From Ramlibacter pallidus (GTDB lineage Bacteria; Pseudomonadota; Gammaproteobacteria; Burkholderiales; Burkholderiaceae_C): a stretch of DNA of 64,000 bases. The stretch lies in NCBI RefSeq assembly GCF_015070875.1, contig NZ_JADDIV010000003.1:496001-560000 (forward strand), in the 5' to 3' direction. The translations under genes and the position numbers were made by a program. Shown here in pieces: positions 29,563 to 39,104 of the stretch (positions within the stretch are counted from its first letter, which is position 1; every line of letters begins with the position of its first letter). Under the pieces are notes generated by a model. That model saw only the letters and a list, made by a program, of their open reading frames with translations, was not told where the DNA came from and made no database searches.

Positions 29563-32500
29563 GTGTCCCTGCACATCACCGAGTTCGAGGGCGGCCAGGC
29601 CCTCAGCGGCTTCCGGATCCAGCAACTCCTGCCCCGCCTGCAAGCGGTGCACCCCAAGGTGAGCGGGCTGTCGGCCCGCTTCGTGCACCTGGTGGCGACC
29701 GACCACGTGCCGACGGCAGCCGAGCGTGAGCGCCTTGCCGCCTTGCTGACCTATGGCGAGCCCCACGCTGGTGCGGACGAAGGCCCGCTGCTGGTGGTGA
29801 CGCCGCGCCTGGGCACCGTGTCGCCCTGGGCGTCCAAGGCCACCGACATCGCGCACAACTGCGGCCTGGCCGTCCGGCGCGTGGAACGCGTCGTCGAGTA
29901 CCGCGTGCAGGTCCAGGGCGGCTGGCTGGGCCAGCCGCAGCTGCAGCCTGCGCAACTGCAGGCGATCGCGGCGCTGCTGCACGACCGCATGACGGAAAGC
30001 GTGGTCGCGCACCGCTCCGAAGCGGCCCGCCTGTTCACCGAGCTGCAGGCCCAGCCCATGGAGCACGTCGACGTGCTGGGCGGCGGCCGGGCCGCGCTGG
30101 AGGAGGCGAACCGGCGCTTCGGCCTGGCGCTTGCCGACGACGAGATCGACTACCTGGTGCAGGCTTTCACCGGGCTGGCGCGCAATCCCAGCGAGGTCGA
30201 GCTGATGATGTTCGCGCAGGCCAACAGCGAGCACTGCCGCCACAAGATCTTCAACGCGACCTTCGCCATCGACGGCGTGCCGCAGGAAAAGAGCCTGTTC
30301 GGCATGATCCGCAACACGCACCAGGCGCATCCGGAGCACACCGTCGTCGCCTATTCCGACAACGCGGCCGTGATGGAAGGGCACGCCGTCGAGCGCTTCC
30401 TGCCGGAGGCGGACGGCACGTGGCGGAAGTCGCAGGCGACGCACCACGTGCTGATGAAGGTGGAGACGCACAACCACCCGACCGCCATCTCGCCCTTCCC
30501 CGGCGCCTCCACGGGGGCCGGCGGCGAGATCCGCGACGAAGGCGCCACCGGCCGCGGCGCCCGGCCCAAGGCGGGCCTGACCGGCTTCACGGTGTCGAAG
30601 CTGTGGGACGGGAAGTTCGGCAAGCCGGAGCACATCGCCAGCCCGCTGCAGATCATGACCGAGGGCCCGCTGGGCGGCGCCGCCTTCAACAACGAATTCG
30701 GCCGGCCGAATCTGCTCGGGTACTTCCGCGAGTACGAGCAGGAGGTGGCGGGCGTCGCCCGCGGTTACCACAAGCCGATCATGATCGCGGGCGGCCTCGG
30801 CGCCATCGACGCGCGCCTGACGCACAAGATCCCGTTCCCGGCCGGCACGCTGCTGGTGCAGCTGGGCGGCCCGGGCATGCGCATCGGCATGGGCGGCGGT
30901 GCCGCCTCCTCGATGGCGACGGGCACCAACACCGCCGAACTCGACTTCGATTCCGTGCAGCGGGGCAACCCCGAGATCCAGCGCCGCGCACAGGAAGTCA
31001 TCAACCAGTGCTGGGCGCTGGGCGACCGCAACCCCGTGCTCGCGATCCACGACGTGGGCGCCGGCGGGCTGTCGAATGCCTTCCCCGAGCTGTCGAACGA
31101 CGCCGGGCGCGGCGCGCGGTTCGACCTGCGCAAGGTGCCGCTGGAGGAATCCGGCCTCGCGCCCAAGGAGATCTGGTGCAACGAGAGCCAGGAGCGCTAC
31201 GTCCTGGCGATCGCGCCGGACGCGCTGGAGCAGTTCCGCGGCTTCTGCGAACGGGAGCGCTGCCCCTTCGCCGTGGTGGGCGTCGCCACCGAGCAGCGCC
31301 AGCTGGTGGTGGCGGACGAGGGCGCCGACACGCCGGTGGACATGCCCATGGACGTGCTGCTCGGCAAGCCGCCCAAGATGCACCGCGACGTGCAGGCGGT
31401 CCGTCGCACGGCGCCGGAACTGGACCTCACGGGCGTGAGCCTGCAGGACGCCGTGATCCGCGTCCTGAGCCATCCCACCGTCGCTTCCAAGCGTTTCCTG
31501 GTGACCATCGGCGACCGCACGGTGGGCGGCCTGTCGCACCGCGACCAGATGGTGGGCCCCTGGCAGGTGCCGGTGGCCGACTGCGCCGTGACGCTGGCGG
31601 ACTACCGCGGCTTCGCCGGCGAGGCGATGAGCATGGGCGAACGCACGCCGCTCGCGTCGGTGGATGCGGCGGCCTCCGGACGCATGGCCGTCGCCGAGGC
31701 CATCACCAACCTGCTCGCTGCGCCGATTGCACTGCCCCGCGTCAAGCTTTCCGCCAACTGGATGGCCGCCTGCGGTGAACCCGGCGAGGACGCGGCGCTG
31801 TACGAGACCGTCCGGGCGGTCGGCATGGAGCTGTGCCCGCGGATCGGCGTCGCCATCCCCGTCGGCAAGGACAGCCTGTCCATGCGCACGCAGTGGAGCG
31901 AGGGCGGCGCCGTGAAGAAGGTGACGTCCCCCGTCAGCCTGATCGTCAGCGGCTTCGCCAGCATCGACGACGTGCGGCAAACCCTCACGCCGCAGCTGGA
32001 GGCGACCGAGGACACGACGCTGGTGCTGGTCGACCTGGGCCGTGGCCGCAACCGCATGGGCGGCAGCATCCTGGCGCAGGTGCTGGAGCAGCCCGGCGGC
32101 GCCGTGCCCGACCTGGACGACGCGCAGGACCTCGTGCGGCTGGTGGACGCGGTCAATGCGCTGCGCGCGCAGGGCCGCATCCTCGCGTACCACGACCGCA
32201 GCGACGGCGGCCTGCTGGCGGCCGCCTGCGAGATGGCCTTCGCCGGGCACGTCGGCGTGTCGCTGAACGTGGACCTGCTGGTCACCGAAGGCGACGGCAT
32301 CAGCGACAGCCGCGCCGAGTACGGCGATGCCAAGAACTGGGCGAGCCAGGTCGGCGCCCGGCGGGAGGAACTGACGCTCAAGGCGCTTTTCAGCGAGGAG
32401 CTCGGCGTGCTGCTGCAGGTGCGCACCGCCGAGCGCGACGCCGTGATGCAGGTGCTGCGCGCCCATGGCCTGTCGAAGCACAGCCACTTCGTCGGCAAGA

Positions 32501-33522
32501 CGCGGCCGGCCGGTTCCACCATCGAGGTCGGCAAGGGCGAGGTCCAGGTCTGGCGCGACACCAGGACCGTGTTCAGCGCGAAGCTCGCGGACCTGCACCA
32601 GGTGTGGGACAGCGTCAGCTGGAAGATCTGCCAGCAGCGGGACAACCCCGCCTGCGCGGACAGCGAACACGCGGCCGCGGGCGACCCGGCGGATCCGGGC
32701 CTGCACGTGTTCCTGCCGGAAGGTTTCCCGTCGCAGCAGGCTCCCGCCGTGAACCTGGCGCGCCCCCGCGTGGCGATCCTGCGCGAGCAGGGCGTGAACT
32801 CGCACGTCGAGATGGCCTATGCATTCACCGAGGCGGGATTCGAGGCGGTGGACGTACACATGACCGACCTGCAGTCCGGCCGCCACGACCTGGCCCGCTT
32901 CCAGGGCCTGGTCGCCTGCGGCGGCTTCAGCTACGGGGACACGCTGGGTGCCGGCATCGGCTGGGCCCGCAGCATCACCTTCAACGCGGTGCTGGCGCGC
33001 CAGTTCCAGGCCTTCTTCGGCCGCGCCGACACCTTCGGCCTCGGCGTGTGCAACGGCTGCCAGATGTTCGCGGAACTCGCGGACATCATCCCCGGCGCAC
33101 AGGCGTGGCCGCGCTTCACGACCAACCGCAGCGAGCGCTTCGAGGCGCGGCTGGCGATGGTCGAGGTCCTGGAGTCGCCCAGCCTGTTCTTCCGCGGCAT
33201 GGCGGGCGCGCGCTTGCCGATCGCGGTGGCGCACGGCGAGGGCTATCCCAACTTCGCGCAGCGCGGCGACGAAGCGTCGGTCGTGCGCACCCTGCGGTTC
33301 GTCGACAACCACGGCCAGCCCACCGAACGCTATCCCTTCAATCCCAACGGCGGCGCGGGCGGCCTGACCGGCGTGAGCACGCCGGACGGGCGCTTCACTG
33401 CCCTGATGCCGCACCCGGAACGCGTGTTCCGCAACGTGCAGATGTCGTGGACGTCCGGCGACCGCGCGGCGCACAGCCCGTGGATGCAGATCTGGCACAA
33501 CGCGCGCCGGTGGGTCCGGTGA
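29563..33522 (+). CDS. purL: phosphoribosylformylglycinamidine synthase (FGAR amidotransferase)
   Basis: 1319 residues, the single-chain large PurL of proteobacteria (E. coli 1295). It converts FGAR, glutamine and ATP to FGAM in purine synthesis. The N-terminal domain begins [19 protein letters not shown]. The synthetase core has [33 protein letters not shown] and [19 protein letters not shown]. The C-terminal glutaminase domain has the nucleophile in [13 protein letters not shown] near residue 1163 and the catalytic His-Glu in [11 protein letters not shown]. The GTG start follows the family alignment; the frame is open far upstream inside map. The stop overlaps the chorismate mutase ATG (TGATG). 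Confidence 0.97.
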   Translation: MSLHITEFEGGQALSGFRIQQLLPRLQAVHPKVSGLSARFVHLVATDHVPTAAERERLAALLTYGEPHAGADEGPLLVVTPRLGTVSPWASKATDIAHNCGLAVRRVERVVEYRVQVQGGWLGQPQLQPAQLQAIAALLHDRMTESVVAHRSEAARLFTELQAQPMEHVDVLGGGRAALEEANRRFGLALADDEIDYLVQAFTGLARNPSEVELMMFAQANSEHCRHKIFNATFAIDGVPQEKSLFGMIRNTHQAHPEHTVVAYSDNAAVMEGHAVERFLPEADGTWRKSQATHHVLMKVETHNHPTAISPFPGASTGAGGEIRDEGATGRGARPKAGLTGFTVSKLWDGKFGKPEHIASPLQIMTEGPLGGAAFNNEFGRPNLLGYFREYEQEVAGVARGYHKPIMIAGGLGAIDARLTHKIPFPAGTLLVQLGGPGMRIGMGGGAASSMATGTNTAELDFDSVQRGNPEIQRRAQEVINQCWALGDRNPVLAIHDVGAGGLSNAFPELSNDAGRGARFDLRKVPLEESGLAPKEIWCNESQERYVLAIAPDALEQFRGFCERERCPFAVVGVATEQRQLVVADEGADTPVDMPMDVLLGKPPKMHRDVQAVRRTAPELDLTGVSLQDAVIRVLSHPTVASKRFLVTIGDRTVGGLSHRDQMVGPWQVPVADCAVTLADYRGFAGEAMSMGERTPLASVDAAASGRMAVAEAITNLLAAPIALPRVKLSANWMAACGEPGEDAALYETVRAVGMELCPRIGVAIPVGKDSLSMRTQWSEGGAVKKVTSPVSLIVSGFASIDDVRQTLTPQLEATEDTTLVLVDLGRGRNRMGGSILAQVLEQPGGAVPDLDDAQDLVRLVDAVNALRAQGRILAYHDRSDGGLLAAACEMAFAGHVGVSLNVDLLVTEGDGISDSRAEYGDAKNWASQVGARREELTLKALFSEELGVLLQVRTAERDAVMQVLRAHGLSKHSHFVGKTRPAGSTIEVGKGEVQVWRDTRTVFSAKLADLHQVWDSVSWKICQQRDNPACADSEHAAAGDPADPGLHVFLPEGFPSQQAPAVNLARPRVAILREQGVNSHVEMAYAFTEAGFEAVDVHMTDLQSGRHDLARFQGLVACGGFSYGDTLGAGIGWARSITFNAVLARQFQAFFGRADTFGLGVCNGCQMFAELADIIPGAQAWPRFTTNRSERFEARLAMVEVLESPSLFFRGMAGARLPIAVAHGEGYPNFAQRGDEASVVRTLRFVDNHGQPTERYPFNPNGGAGGLTGVSTPDGRFTALMPHPERVFRNVQMSWTSGDRAAHSPWMQIWHNARRWVR

Positions 33523-33941
33523 TGCAGCAGGCGCCGTCACTGCGCGAACCGGACGCGCAGGGTGCGCCCGTGCGCCGTTTCAAGGACCCCGCGTACCGGC
33601 CGCTGGCCGCGGATCTCGCTGGCGTGCGCGCCGAGATCGATCGCCTGGACGACGCCATCGTGCGCCTGCTGGCCGAGCGCGCGATGTACGTGAAGGACGC
33701 CGCGCGCTTCAAGCGGGACGCCTTCCAGGTGAGTGCACCGGCGCGGCAGGCGCAGGTGTTCGCGCGCGTGCGCGCGCTGGCCGAAGCGCACGGACCGACG
33801 TTCAACGGCGGCTTCGAGGGCCTGCCGGACGTGGTCGAAGCGGCGTATCGCGCCCTCGTGGCCGGTTATATTGCCTGTGAACAAACGTACTTCGGGCAGA
33901 CCGAGCCCGTGGATCCCCCTCCCAAGGAAGACCCGCAGTGA
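33522..33941 (+). CDS. chorismate mutase, AroQ class
   Basis: 139 residues. An all-helical AroQ fold: after about 30 variable residues comes VRAEIDRLDDAIVRLLAERAMYVKDAARFK, the signature first helix with the conserved Arg and Lys, then PARQAQVFARVRALAEAHG and a C-terminal helix LPDVVEAAYRALVAGYIACEQ. It makes prephenate from chorismate for Phe and Tyr, or could be an isochorismate-pyruvate lyase (PchB type). The two cannot be separated by eye, and no siderophore gene is near. No signal peptide, so cytoplasmic. It overlaps purL by one base and the next gene by four (GTGA). Confidence 0.85.
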   Translation: MQQAPSLREPDAQGAPVRRFKDPAYRPLAADLAGVRAEIDRLDDAIVRLLAERAMYVKDAARFKRDAFQVSAPARQAQVFARVRALAEAHGPTFNGGFEGLPDVVEAAYRALVAGYIACEQTYFGQTEPVDPPPKEDPQ

Positions 33942-34924
33942 ACAGAAGACGCCTCCTGAAAGCCATCGCCGCCGCCGCCTCCACCACGCTGCTGGCCAGC
34001 CCGTGGACGGCCGCCCTCGCGCAGGCCGACTACCCGAACAAGCCGATCCGCCTGCTGGTGCCCTTCGGCCCCGGCTCCACGCCCGACGTGTTCGCGCGCA
34101 CCGTGAGCGAGCACGCCAGCCGCACGCTCGGCCAGTCGATCGTGATCGAGAACCGCGCCGGCGCCGGCGGCAACGTCGCCACCAACCAGATGGCCAAGGC
34201 GGCGCCGGACGGCTACACGATCGGGGTGTCGATCACGGGCCCGCTGGTGAACAACACGCTCATCTACGACAACCTGCCGTACGACCCGTTCAAGGACCTG
34301 CAGCCCATCACCTTCGGCGTGCACCAGGGCAACGTGCTCGCGGTGAGCAGCGCCCTGGGCGTGAACAGCATGAAGGAGCTGATGGCGCTGCTGCGTGCGA
34401 ACCCGGGCAAGTACAACTACGCTTCCGTCGGCGTCGGCACGCTGTCGCAGCTGAGCGTGGAAGCGATCAAGGCGCTGACCAACAGCTACGTGGTGCAGGT
34501 GCCGTACGCCTCGTCGCCGGCCGCCGTCATGAGCGTGCTGCAGGGCGACACCCACATGGTCAGCCTGGCGCCGCTGGCGGTCATGCCGCAGGTGCAGGCC
34601 GGCAAGATGAAGGTGCTGGCGGTTTCCACCGCCAGACGGCTGCCGCAGCTGCCGGACGTGCCGACCTTCCGTGAGTCCGGCGTCGCGCTGGATGGCAGCG
34701 CGTGGATCGGCATCGTCGGGCCGGCCGGCATGCCGGCCCCGGTCGTGGCCAGGCTGAACCAGGCTTTCGTCGGCGCCATGCGCGACCCCGCGGTGCTGGC
34801 CAAGCTGCGCGCGCAGTACATGGAGCCGGAGCCCGGCACGCCGGAACAGTTCGCCGCCTACATGCGGGAGGAACGCGCGAAGTGGGGGCCGGTGATCAAG
34901 CGCGCCGGCATCAAGGCGGAATGA
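33938..34924 (+). CDS. tripartite tricarboxylate transporter (Bug-type) solute-binding protein
   Basis: 328 residues. Signal peptide MNRRRLLKAIAAAASTTLLA, ending AALAQA, with a twin Arg that may allow Tat export. The Bug-family body follows: YPNKPIRLLVPFGPGSTPDVFAR, the ENRAGAGGNVATNQMAKAAPDGYT core, VPYASSPAAVMSVLQG and VPTFRESGV. These proteins bind dicarboxylates, aromatics or amino acids in the periplasm. Most beta-proteobacteria have dozens without cognate permeases, and none is near here. GTG start overlapping the chorismate mutase stop; it appears to be the last gene of the purL transcript. Confidence 0.9.
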   Translation: MNRRRLLKAIAAAASTTLLASPWTAALAQADYPNKPIRLLVPFGPGSTPDVFARTVSEHASRTLGQSIVIENRAGAGGNVATNQMAKAAPDGYTIGVSITGPLVNNTLIYDNLPYDPFKDLQPITFGVHQGNVLAVSSALGVNSMKELMALLRANPGKYNYASVGVGTLSQLSVEAIKALTNSYVVQVPYASSPAAVMSVLQGDTHMVSLAPLAVMPQVQAGKMKVLAVSTARRLPQLPDVPTFRESGVALDGSAWIGIVGPAGMPAPVVARLNQAFVGAMRDPAVLAKLRAQYMEPEPGTPEQFAAYMREERAKWGPVIKRAGIKAE

Positions 34925-34928
34925 GAGA

Positions 34929-34955
34929 AGCGGCCCGCGGGCCGCTTTCTTCTTT
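34929..34955 (+). terminator. intrinsic terminator after the Bug-type gene
   Basis: Perfect palindrome AGCGGCCCGCGGGCCGCT followed by TTCTTCTTT. It lies five bases after the stop codon and ends the purL transcript. On the other strand it also lies just after the gamma-glutamyltransferase gene. Confidence 0.75.
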
Positions 34956-34967
34956 GCCCTGCCGGCG

Positions 34968-37160
34968 TCAGTAGCCGACAGCGCCGCCGTGGCGGCGGTT
35001 GTCCGCGGCCCCCTTGTAGACCGGGAAGCCGTTGGCGTCGTACTCCACGGCGATGCCGCTCAGGCCGCTCGTGAGGCCGGTGGCCTGCGCATTGCCGGTC
35101 GTGCTGCCGAAGTCCGTGCGCAGCGTGTCGAGGAGCGTGGCGATCGGCTTGCCCGCCTCGAGTTCGGCGATGCCGTTCTGTCCGGTCCAGTTGTCCGCAT
35201 TGATCGCCGCCTGCAGGTCCAGGCCCGCCACGTGGTAGCCGAGGAAGGCCTTGACGATGTAGTCGGGGATGGGGCCGCCGCCCGCCGCGCCCCAGACGAG
35301 GCGCATGCGCCCTTCGGCGTCGAAGGCGATGGCCGGCGCGATCGAGCTGCGCGGGCGCTTGTGTGCCGCATAGCCGTTCACGTCCAGGCCGGGGGTCGAG
35401 GCCGAGAAGTTCGACATCGCGTTGTTCACCATCATGCCGGCGGCCTCGATGTGCGCGCCCCAGTGCGTGTTGATCGTGGTGGTCATCGCCAGGCCGTTGC
35501 CGTAGCCGTCCACGATGGCCAGGTTGCTGGTGGTGTTCCAGTCCTCGCTGCGGCGTCCGGCCTCGGCGAGCATCGTGGCCGCGCGCTGCCGCACCGCCCG
35601 GCGCTGGGCCGCCGGCACGGTGAGCGCGGCCATGGTGTCGTAGCCCGCGGGGTCGGTAGCGGCGAAGGCCGGCACGCCGTCGGCGACGCCTCCGGCGGTG
35701 ATCGTCCCGCGCGCGGTGCCCGTCATCAGCGCGGCCCGGGCATCGAGGTAGGCCGGCGACAACAGCGCCGCGACGCGCGCGTTGACGTTCGAGTAGGCGG
35801 GATCGCCGACCACGTTGCGGCGGTCGGCGTTGGCCAGGCGGCTGGCCTCCGTGGCGAGGTGCACGAACGTGGCCGCCCCGATCCCGCCCGCGGCATTGCG
35901 CGCGTCCTTGCGTTCCAGCAGCCCCAGCGTGTAGAGCGTCACGACCCCGCCGAAGGAGGGCGCGGGCTGCGTGTAGACGGTCATGCCGAAACGTTCGCCC
36001 ACCAGCGGCCGGCGTTCCACGGCGCGGTAGGTGCCGAAGTCCGCGGTGGTCATCAGGCTGGGGATGGACGCGATGGTGGATGCGATGGCGGGGTTCGCCG
36101 CCGTGCCGGGCGAAGGCAGGATCGATCGGCAAGGCAGCTGCCCGCCGGCGATCTTCGCCACCACCGCCTGGACGATCGGGCCGGCGGGGTCGTAGAAGGC
36201 GGCCGCTCCACCGTCGCGCACCAGCTTCATCGTATCGGCCAGCGGCTGGTTGCGGATGGTGGTGCCGACCGGCAGCGGGCGCTGCTGCGTCGCATCGGTC
36301 GCGTCGCAGTAGCGCGCCTTGATGTCGGGATACTTGCAGCGCGGCGCGCCCTTCACCGTGCCCGCCGAGTTCGACCACGCCGACACGCCGGTGCCGACGC
36401 TCAGCGGATTGCCGTCCTCGTCGTACTCCTGGCCCACGGCGTAGAGGGTCTTGTACATGTAGGGCGTCATCGGGAAGCCGTTCTCGGCCAGCGCGATCGC
36501 GTCGTCCCACAGGGCGTTCCAGGGCTTGCGGCCATGGGACTGGTGCACCAGGTCGAGCACCTTCAGGGTGCCCGGCACGCCGACGGCGCGTCCGGAGAGG
36601 TTGGTGTTGCCCTGCTGCGAGGAGATGCTCGCGCCGGCGGTGAGGCCGCTCTTGCACAGGTTGAAGCCGCCCGTGGTGGACACGTCCTGGGCGACCGCCT
36701 TGTAGATGTCGGGCACGCCGCCGGTGGTCGCCGGCGCGGCCGAGAAGCCGTCGAAGGTGCGGACCTTCCGGGTCGCCGCGTCGTAGTAGGTGATGACGCT
36801 GCCGCCGGCGATGCCGGAGGCGAACGGCTCGGCGACCCCGAGCACGGCCTGCACGGCGACCGCGGCGTCGATGGCGGACCCGCCCTGGGCCAGCACCTTG
36901 CAACCGGCGGCCGACGCGCTCACGTCCGCCGAGGTCACCATCATGTTCGTGCCGGCGATCCCGACCGTCTGGCCATAGGGCGCGCCTTGCTGCGGCTGGC
37001 ACAGCGACGGGTCGAACTTGACGGCGCGCACGGGCGGTTGCGGTACGGGGGCCGGCGCCGGCGCCTGCGCGACGGGAAAGCTCTGGGGATCGCCGCCGCC
37101 GCAGGCGGCGAGCGTGCACAGCAACGACAAGGCGAGCGCCTTGCGGGTTCCGGACTGCAT
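34968..37160 (-). CDS. gamma-glutamyltransferase family lipoprotein (Ntn hydrolase)
   Basis: 730 residues, clearly longer than typical GGT (about 580). Signal MQSGTRKALALSLLCTLAAC with lipobox Cys 20, then a Gly, Pro and Ala-rich linker. Family landmarks: GGSAIDAAVAVQAVLGVAEP and SGIAGGSVITYYDA at the N-terminal side, and NTTSNLAIVDGYGNGLAMTT containing the Thr that would become the N-terminal nucleophile after self-cleavage. SSIAPAIAFDAEGRMRLVWG and GGGPIPDYIVKAFL follow. Several Cys-containing inserts (CKYPDIKARYC) are extra. GGTs split glutathione and other gamma-glutamyl compounds in the periplasm; substrate here unknown. Shine-Dalgarno GGAG about nine bases before the ATG. Confidence 0.9.
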   Translation of the reverse strand: MQSGTRKALALSLLCTLAACGGGDPQSFPVAQAPAPAPVPQPPVRAVKFDPSLCQPQQGAPYGQTVGIAGTNMMVTSADVSASAAGCKVLAQGGSAIDAAVAVQAVLGVAEPFASGIAGGSVITYYDAATRKVRTFDGFSAAPATTGGVPDIYKAVAQDVSTTGGFNLCKSGLTAGASISSQQGNTNLSGRAVGVPGTLKVLDLVHQSHGRKPWNALWDDAIALAENGFPMTPYMYKTLYAVGQEYDEDGNPLSVGTGVSAWSNSAGTVKGAPRCKYPDIKARYCDATDATQQRPLPVGTTIRNQPLADTMKLVRDGGAAAFYDPAGPIVQAVVAKIAGGQLPCRSILPSPGTAANPAIASTIASIPSLMTTADFGTYRAVERRPLVGERFGMTVYTQPAPSFGGVVTLYTLGLLERKDARNAAGGIGAATFVHLATEASRLANADRRNVVGDPAYSNVNARVAALLSPAYLDARAALMTGTARGTITAGGVADGVPAFAATDPAGYDTMAALTVPAAQRRAVRQRAATMLAEAGRRSEDWNTTSNLAIVDGYGNGLAMTTTINTHWGAHIEAAGMMVNNAMSNFSASTPGLDVNGYAAHKRPRSSIAPAIAFDAEGRMRLVWGAAGGGPIPDYIVKAFLGYHVAGLDLQAAINADNWTGQNGIAELEAGKPIATLLDTLRTDFGSTTGNAQATGLTSGLSGIAVEYDANGFPVYKGAADNRRHGGAVGY

Positions 37161-37192
37161 GGGGGTACTTCTCCGTGGGGTTGAATTCGAAT

Positions 37193-37217
37193 GCCCGCGG
37201 GCAAGCAAGCCGCGGGC
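37193..37217. terminator. possible terminator hairpin after the metallo-hydrolase gene
   Basis: GCCCGCGG / CCGCGGGC, 8-bp arms around 9 bases, in the gap between the metallo-hydrolase gene and the gamma-glutamyltransferase gene (both minus). A second stem GCGCGC-TCA-GCGCGC lies at 37236-37250. Neither has a T-run, so rho-independent termination is uncertain. Confidence 0.3.
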
Positions 37218-37277
37218 CTGTCTCCTGCGGCCTGTCGCGCGCTCAGCGCGCGGGGCAGGCGCGACGGCGCGTCGGCA

Positions 37278-38165
37278 TCAGAAGTCCATCTTCTGCCCGG
37301 GCTCCGGCACCAGCACGCGCGGGCCCGCGCCGCCGAGCGCCTGGATGAACTCGGCCGGCGTGCCGCGAAGCTGCGGCGTGGTGCCGTAGTGGATGGGGAT
37401 CGCGTAGCGCGGGCGGATCATGTCGCGCACGGCCATCGCGGCGTCCTGCGGGTTCAGCACGAAGTGGCCGCCGATGGGGATCAGCACGACGTCGGGCCGG
37501 TACATCTCGCCGATCAGCTTCATGTCGCCAAAGATGCCCGTGTCGCCCATGTGCCAGACCTTGAAGCCGTTCTCCATCTCGATGATGAAGCCGACCGGCT
37601 CGCCGCCGACGTGCACCTCGTCCTTGCCCGTCGCCGGGTTCTTGTACGCCAGCTCCGACGAGTGCTCGGCGCGCACCGCGGTGATCTTCGGGCCGGTCGG
37701 CCCGAAGGGCGCGATGGTGCCGCCCTTGCCGAAGCGCGGCGCCAGGTCGGCCGGCAGGATGCCGAGCGTGGCCACCGTCTGGTTCATGCCCGCCGGCCCG
37801 TACATCGGCACCTTGTGCATCTGCGCCAGGGCGGGCGCGTCGGCGAAGTGGTCGAAGTGGCCGTGCGTGACCAGGATCAGGTCGACGCGGCCGAGCGCCG
37901 ACAGCTGCTTGAAGGCGGCGGGCGTCTTCGGGTTGCTCGTGAGCCAGGGGTCGATCACGATCACCTTGCCGCCGGGCGTGGTGATGCGCGTCGTCGCCTG
38001 GCCGAGCCACAGGACTTCGGTCTTGCCGGCCGCCAGCGGCGTGCCCGCGGCCGTGACCTGCACGGCGGGAGCCGGTTGCATGGAGGACGGGGTGGGGCCG
38101 CCGGCGCAGCCGGCCAGCGCGATCGCTGCAGTCGTGGCAAGCAGCAGGGTGCGGAGTTTCGTCAT
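37278..38165 (-). CDS. metallo-beta-lactamase-fold hydrolase lipoprotein (UPF0173-like)
   Basis: 295 residues. Lipoprotein signal MTKLRTLLLATTAAIALAGC, Cys 20. Then an MBL fold: VLWLGQATTRITTPGGKVIVIDPWL, metal site VTHGHFDHFADA (HxHxDH), a later Asp in KVWHMGDTGIFGDM and His in ALPIHYG-like AIPIHYGTTP. The short metal-binding core and the WLGQAT start match the UPF0173/UlaG-like group, which act on phosphodiesters or lactones rather than beta-lactams. AAGGAG stands seven bases before the ATG at 38165. An upstream in-frame ATG gives eight more residues but spoils the signal. It diverges from the DUF1624 gene. Confidence 0.88.
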   Translation of the reverse strand: MTKLRTLLLATTAAIALAGCAGGPTPSSMQPAPAVQVTAAGTPLAAGKTEVLWLGQATTRITTPGGKVIVIDPWLTSNPKTPAAFKQLSALGRVDLILVTHGHFDHFADAPALAQMHKVPMYGPAGMNQTVATLGILPADLAPRFGKGGTIAPFGPTGPKITAVRAEHSSELAYKNPATGKDEVHVGGEPVGFIIEMENGFKVWHMGDTGIFGDMKLIGEMYRPDVVLIPIGGHFVLNPQDAAMAVRDMIRPRYAIPIHYGTTPQLRGTPAEFIQALGGAGPRVLVPEPGQKMDF

Positions 38166-38257
38166 GGGGGCGCTCCTTGTTGTTGGCATGCCAACCGGCG
38201 GCGGGCACCCGGCGGATTGGAACGCCCGTCCCGGACGGCGTCAACGGGGACAGCCAC

Positions 38258-38263
38258 TACACT
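38258..38263 (+). promoter_or_regulatory. -10-like box of the DUF1624 gene
   Basis: TACACT, seven bases before the GTG start; no Shine-Dalgarno between. Confidence 0.4.
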
Positions 38264-38270
38264 GCGGCGC

Positions 38271-39014
38271 GTGCTGGACCCCAACCCTCGCGGCCGCTAC
38301 GACCGCATCGACGCGCTGCGCGGCGCCGCCATCGTCTGGATGACGGTGTTCCATTTCTGCTTCGACCTCGCATGGCTCGGCTGGACGCGCGAGGACTTCT
38401 ACCGCGACCCGTTCTGGATCGTGCAGCGGACCTGCATCGTCAGCCTGTTCCTGTTCTGCGCCGGCCTGGGCCAGTCGGTGGCGGTCGCGCAGGCGCAGCG
38501 GTGGCCGCGGTTCTGGCGGCGCTGGGGACAGGTCGCCGGCTGCGCGCTGCTCGTCACGGCCGGCTCGTACGTCATGTTCCCGCGCAGCTTCATCTCCTTC
38601 GGCGTGCTGCACGGCATCGCGGTGATGCTGGTGCTCGTCCGGCTCACCGCCGGCTGGGGCCGCTGGCTGTGGCTCGCCGGCGCGGTGGCGATCGCCCTGC
38701 CTTTCCTCGCGCCCGCGGCGCACGCGGCGTGGCCGGAACTCGAGGCGCTGAACGCACGCTGGCTCAACTGGCTGGGCTTCGTCTCGCGCAAGCCGCGCAC
38801 CGAGGATTTCGTGCCGGTCCTCCCCTGGCTCGGCGTGATGTGGTGGGGCATGGCCGCGGGACAGTGGCTGCTGCGGGAGCGCCGCGACTTCGTGCAGGGC
38901 AGGGTGCCGCGTGCCCTCGCACCGCTGGCCTGGCTCGGCCGTTGGAGCCTCAGCTGGTACATGCTGCACCAGCCCGTGCTCATCGGCATGCTGATGTTGC
39001 TGCGCGCGTCCTGA
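38271..39014 (+). CDS. DUF1624 / heparan-alpha-glucosaminide N-acetyltransferase-like membrane protein
   Basis: 247 residues with about six to seven membrane segments. The N-terminus RYDRIDALRGAAIVWMTVFH, then FCFDLAWL and FLFCAGLGQSVAVAQ, is the DUF1624 pattern, related in fold to acyltransferase-3 proteins. The C-terminus LSWYMLHQPVLIGMLMLL is also typical. Family members are predicted to transfer acyl groups across membranes; bacterial substrates are unknown. GTG start, chosen because the RxDALRG motif begins ten codons in and a TACACT box precedes it. The frame remains open far upstream without support. Confidence 0.85.
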   Translation: MLDPNPRGRYDRIDALRGAAIVWMTVFHFCFDLAWLGWTREDFYRDPFWIVQRTCIVSLFLFCAGLGQSVAVAQAQRWPRFWRRWGQVAGCALLVTAGSYVMFPRSFISFGVLHGIAVMLVLVRLTAGWGRWLWLAGAVAIALPFLAPAAHAAWPELEALNARWLNWLGFVSRKPRTEDFVPVLPWLGVMWWGMAAGQWLLRERRDFVQGRVPRALAPLAWLGRWSLSWYMLHQPVLIGMLMLLRAS

Positions 39015-39020
39015 CAGGGC

Positions 39021-39038
39021 TGTCGGCATCTGCCTACA
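39021..39038. promoter_or_regulatory. near-perfect palindrome upstream of katE
   Basis: TGTCGGCATCTGCCTACA: 8-base arms that pair in seven of eight positions around a TC centre, 67 bases before the catalase ATG and just after the DUF1624 stop. A plausible operator or extended promoter element for stress control. No known regulator was recognised. Confidence 0.35.
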
Positions 39039-39104
39039 AGGCGGGGCACACGGCGCACGTACCGTGGACGGACGGCAATTCCGCCGCCTCTCCGACGTTC
39101 CCCG

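Noticed and set aside
29458..33540. Upstream extension of the map frame across the purL region on the minus strand
   Set aside because: The map product starts at 29457 with family-like sequence. The extension is antisense to purL, whose motifs are complete.
38166..38189. Upstream ATG for the metallo-hydrolase lipoprotein
   Set aside because: It would place eight residues before the lipoprotein signal and skip the AAGGAG ribosome site in front of 38165.
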